DNA from: Echinicola strongylocentroti
Lineage (GTDB): Bacteria; Bacteroidota; Bacteroidia; Cytophagales; Cyclobacteriaceae
DNA: 64,000 nt
Direction: 5' to 3'
NCBI RefSeq assembly: GCF_003260975.1
Contig: NZ_CP030041.1
Location: 2,713,001-2,777,000 of the forward strand
Shown: positions 61,894-64,000 of the stretch, one piece after another
How positions within the stretch are numbered: position 1 is the stretch's first letter
Layout: every line of letters starts with the position of its first letter
Made by a program: the position numbers and the translations under genes
The notes under the pieces: generated by a model
The model's database searches: none
What the model was told of the DNA's origin: nothing
The model's input: only the letters and a program-made list of their open reading frames with translations

Positions 61894-64000
61894 TCAAAAA
61901 CCAAATTCGTACTCCCCCGACCCCAAGGTTATCGATACCTCCCCTTTGGGCAAAGTCTCCCCATTCAATGTAAATTCTTTGGTTGCCGTGGGCGGGAGCA
62001 TTACCCTTGCGGTGGTATTGACAGGCACCTGCACCTTCCAAATAACCTGATCACCTTTTCTTTCCCAGTGGCTACCGATGGTGCCATAGGGCGAATCGAA
62101 GCTGGCCTTCACCCTATCCAGCCCTTCCACAAAAACGGGATCCAGCTCAAAGGTCTTAAACCCGGGACTGTCTTTTCCTGCCTTGATTCCAGCCAAGTAT
62201 TCGTAAAACCACACAGTCAGGTCCCCCAATAGCATGGTATGATTTTGGGAATTCATGGTAGGTTTCGCCACATTGCCGTGCCAAAGCTCCCAGATGGTAG
62301 TAGCACCATTTTCGATCATATATCCCCAGCTGGGGAAAGTGGTATTGGTCGCCAGCTTAAGGGCCAAATCCGCCCTACCAAAATCCGAAAGCGTCCGCAT
62401 CAACCACTGCGTCCCAATCAAGCCCGTACTAAGGTGCCCGCGGTTCTTTACTTCGATCGTTTCTACCACTTGGTCAAAGACCCTTTCCCGGTCCCCTTCC
62501 GGTACCATTCCAAAGGCCAATGGCAGCAGGTTATCGGTCATTTTGTTGTCTCCATAAAAACCATCTTGATAGAATTCCCTCTTGAAACCACCATGGACTT
62601 TTTCCTTTAGATGCTGATAGGCTGGGATGTCTTCTTGTTGATCGAGGATGGTTGCGAATTCACTCATCATTTCCATAAAATGATAATAGTAAGCAGTGGA
62701 AATTAGCGCACTTGGGCGCTTCACATCGGCATTTTGGCCAGTGCCCGCTTCGATACTTGGCGGCGGCACCACCCAGTCTCCATAGCTGTCCTTCGTGACG
62801 ATATAATCCTCGTTCATATATCGGTCAGCCATGTAGGTAAGCCACCTTTTCATGGCTGGATAATTTTCGCGAATCACACTGATATCTCCCGTTTGCTGAT
62901 AAAGCATCTCGGCAATCATCAGGTAAGTGCCTGGCCAAGTCATATTATCACTGTAGTATCGCCAATAAGCAGGGGCTACATCAGGAAGGGCACCATCTGC
63001 CTTTTGTGCCAAGCGGATGTCTTCCAGCCATTTTTTGTACAACCGGGCATTGTCAAACATATAAAATTCGCCATGCGCCCCTACGGCCCGATCTCCCAAC
63101 CAAGGTTGTCGTTCATTGCGCTGTGGGCAGTCCACCGGCATGCCTTTATAGTTGCCCGCTATGCCCCACCAGGCGTTTTGATAGATTTGGTTCAGCACTG
63201 GGTCTGATGTGTCAAACTGCCCGACAGTCTTGATATCATCGTATACCATCTTGCCAACGAAATCTTCCATTTTGGGCGTCCCGGGATAGCCAGAAATCTC
63301 TACAAACCGAAAACCATGATAGGTAAAGCGTGGCTCCCAGCTGACTTGTTGGTCGTCTTTAAGAATGTAGGTATCCGTGACTTTGGCATCGCGGAGATTG
63401 GTCATGAAAAGCTCGCCGTCTTCTTGAAGGGATTCAGCAAATTTTAGCTTTACGGTATCTCCTTTTTCTCCTTGCACCGTCATTTGCAGCCAACCCACCA
63501 TATTTTGGCCCATGTCCAGGATGTATCGGTCTCCGCCAATCGCTTCCAGCGATATAGGCGCAACTTCCCTCATCACCTTCATGTTTTCGTTCATCTGCGC
63601 CTCAAAATTCCCCCGTGGTTCCTGCACATATTCTGCCTGGAGCCATGATGAATCATCAAAACCTACACTGTCCCATCCGGGAAATTCCTTGTTGGCATCA
63701 TAGTATTCCCCGTCGTATTCATTATTATTTCTGATAGGACCATCTGCTGTGCCTTTCCACTGGTCGCTGGTCGAAATCACCTCCTTGCTGCCATCAGCAT
63801 AGTGGATCACGAGGTTGACAAGGAGCTTGGGAAATCCGAAATTCTTGATCTTATAGGGTTTGTAGTTTTGGCGCATCGTAAAGTAGCGGCCATTGCCCAG
63901 CATGACACCCACAGCGTTTTCAGCCTTTCCCTGAAGCATTGCCGTCACATCATAGGTATTGTATTTTACATTTTGGGTATAATCTGTTGGCGTGGGAGCC
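61894..64000 (-). CDS. Alpha-L-rhamnosidase (GH78), truncated by the window edge
   Basis: At least 701 aa; the reading frame stays open to base 64000, so the N-terminus lies outside. A GTG at 63948 is internal: the codons before it read PTDYTQNVKYNTYDVT, normal rhamnosidase N-domain sequence. Motifs: GVMLGNGRYF, the (alpha/alpha)6 catalytic region with DCPQRNERQPWLGD (general acid Glu) and NGATTIWELWHG. The domain order is N-terminal beta, catalytic barrel and a C-terminal beta-sandwich. It removes terminal rhamnose from polysaccharides or glycosides, periplasmic or secreted. Convergent with the phospholipase gene. Confidence 0.93.
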   Translation of the reverse strand, partial: APTPTDYTQNVKYNTYDVTAMLQGKAENAVGVMLGNGRYFTMRQNYKPYKIKNFGFPKLLVNLVIHYADGSKEVISTSDQWKGTADGPIRNNNEYDGEYYDANKEFPGWDSVGFDDSSWLQAEYVQEPRGNFEAQMNENMKVMREVAPISLEAIGGDRYILDMGQNMVGWLQMTVQGEKGDTVKLKFAESLQEDGELFMTNLRDAKVTDTYILKDDQQVSWEPRFTYHGFRFVEISGYPGTPKMEDFVGKMVYDDIKTVGQFDTSDPVLNQIYQNAWWGIAGNYKGMPVDCPQRNERQPWLGDRAVGAHGEFYMFDNARLYKKWLEDIRLAQKADGALPDVAPAYWRYYSDNMTWPGTYLMIAEMLYQQTGDISVIRENYPAMKRWLTYMADRYMNEDYIVTKDSYGDWVVPPPSIEAGTGQNADVKRPSALISTAYYYHFMEMMSEFATILDQQEDIPAYQHLKEKVHGGFKREFYQDGFYGDNKMTDNLLPLAFGMVPEGDRERVFDQVVETIEVKNRGHLSTGLIGTQWLMRTLSDFGRADLALKLATNTTFPSWGYMIENGATTIWELWHGNVAKPTMNSQNHTMLLGDLTVWFYEYLAGIKAGKDSPGFKTFELDPVFVEGLDRVKASFDSPYGTIGSHWERKGDQVIWKVQVPVNTTARVMLPPTATKEFTLNGETLPKGEVSITLGSGEYEFGF

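Noticed and set aside
61894..63948. Rhamnosidase starting at the GTG near 63948
   Set aside because: The frame is open upstream to the window edge and encodes normal N-terminal domain sequence, so the gene is cut by the window and the GTG is internal.
1..64000. CRISPR array, prophage, tRNA or rRNA
   Set aside because: No regularly spaced direct repeats, phage genes or recognisable tRNA/rRNA sequence were found by eye.

Overview
The window looks like chromosome of a Bacteroidota species, most likely order Cytophagales, family Cyclobacteriaceae (Echinicola/Cyclobacterium/Algoriphagus-like). The reasons are two SusC/SusD pairs, Bacteroidota-type promoter elements (TAnnTTTG), a fused MurF-alanine racemase, a flexirubin-free carotenoid operon with CrtW, many small FKBP lipoproteins, and the coaX-OMP-TPR gene order. 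The genus is inference; no rRNA or marker gene settles it.

Layout. 1-10.4 kb: coaX/outer-membrane protein/TPR operon (minus), anmK, a His-rich NhaD antiporter, csaA and murF-alr. 10.4-15.4 kb: wecB, a lipoprotein plus Wzi-like capsule protein, and a BamA/TamA-like barrel. 15.5-20.9 kb: a carotenoid operon read right to left: sigma factor, crtI, crtB, lycopene cyclase, ispH, crtW. Its promoter is overlapped by a striking duplicated palindrome. 21.4-27.5 kb: ZIP transporter/apbE, ruvB, queG, a DUF2520 protein. 27.7-31.8 kb: cytochrome c maturation operon ccmC-ccmD-ccmE-ccmF, with a Cys-type CcmE. 32-36 kb: ndk, a DHH phosphoesterase and three tandem FKBP lipoproteins. 36.3-40.5 kb: Fe-S uracil-DNA glycosylase, a formyltransferase inside an apparent 1.6-kb transposon-like unit, and htpG. 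40.8-45.8 kb: SusCD pair 1. 46.1-53.5 kb: a complete assimilatory sulfate reduction operon (Rrf2 regulator, DUF2061, APS reductase, CysD, CysN, sulfite reductase with extra C-terminal domain, CobA, siroheme synthase). 54-61.6 kb: SusCD pair 2 and a Tat-exported phospholipase C. The window ends inside an alpha-L-rhamnosidase.

Most intergenic gaps hold repeats. The main family (A) is a foldback element with ends CCCGGAATATGCATTAG, flanked by 5-bp direct repeats of the form TTNAA. It has full (166-195 bp), internally deleted (51 and 67 bp) and fragmentary copies, so it behaves like a MITE, and no transposase gene is present in the window. A second pair of ends, also CCCGG with a TTAAA duplication and about 48-bp imperfect inverted repeats, brackets the formyltransferase gene. 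Other families are small double hairpins (B), a degenerate mosaic (C) and single palindromes.

The most interesting items are the family A elements and the related 1.6-kb unit, the double operator in front of the carotenoid operon, the CxxxY-type CcmE, and the inverted-repeat operator between the Rrf2 gene and the sulfate assimilation genes. No tRNA, rRNA, CRISPR array, prophage or recognisable defence system was seen.
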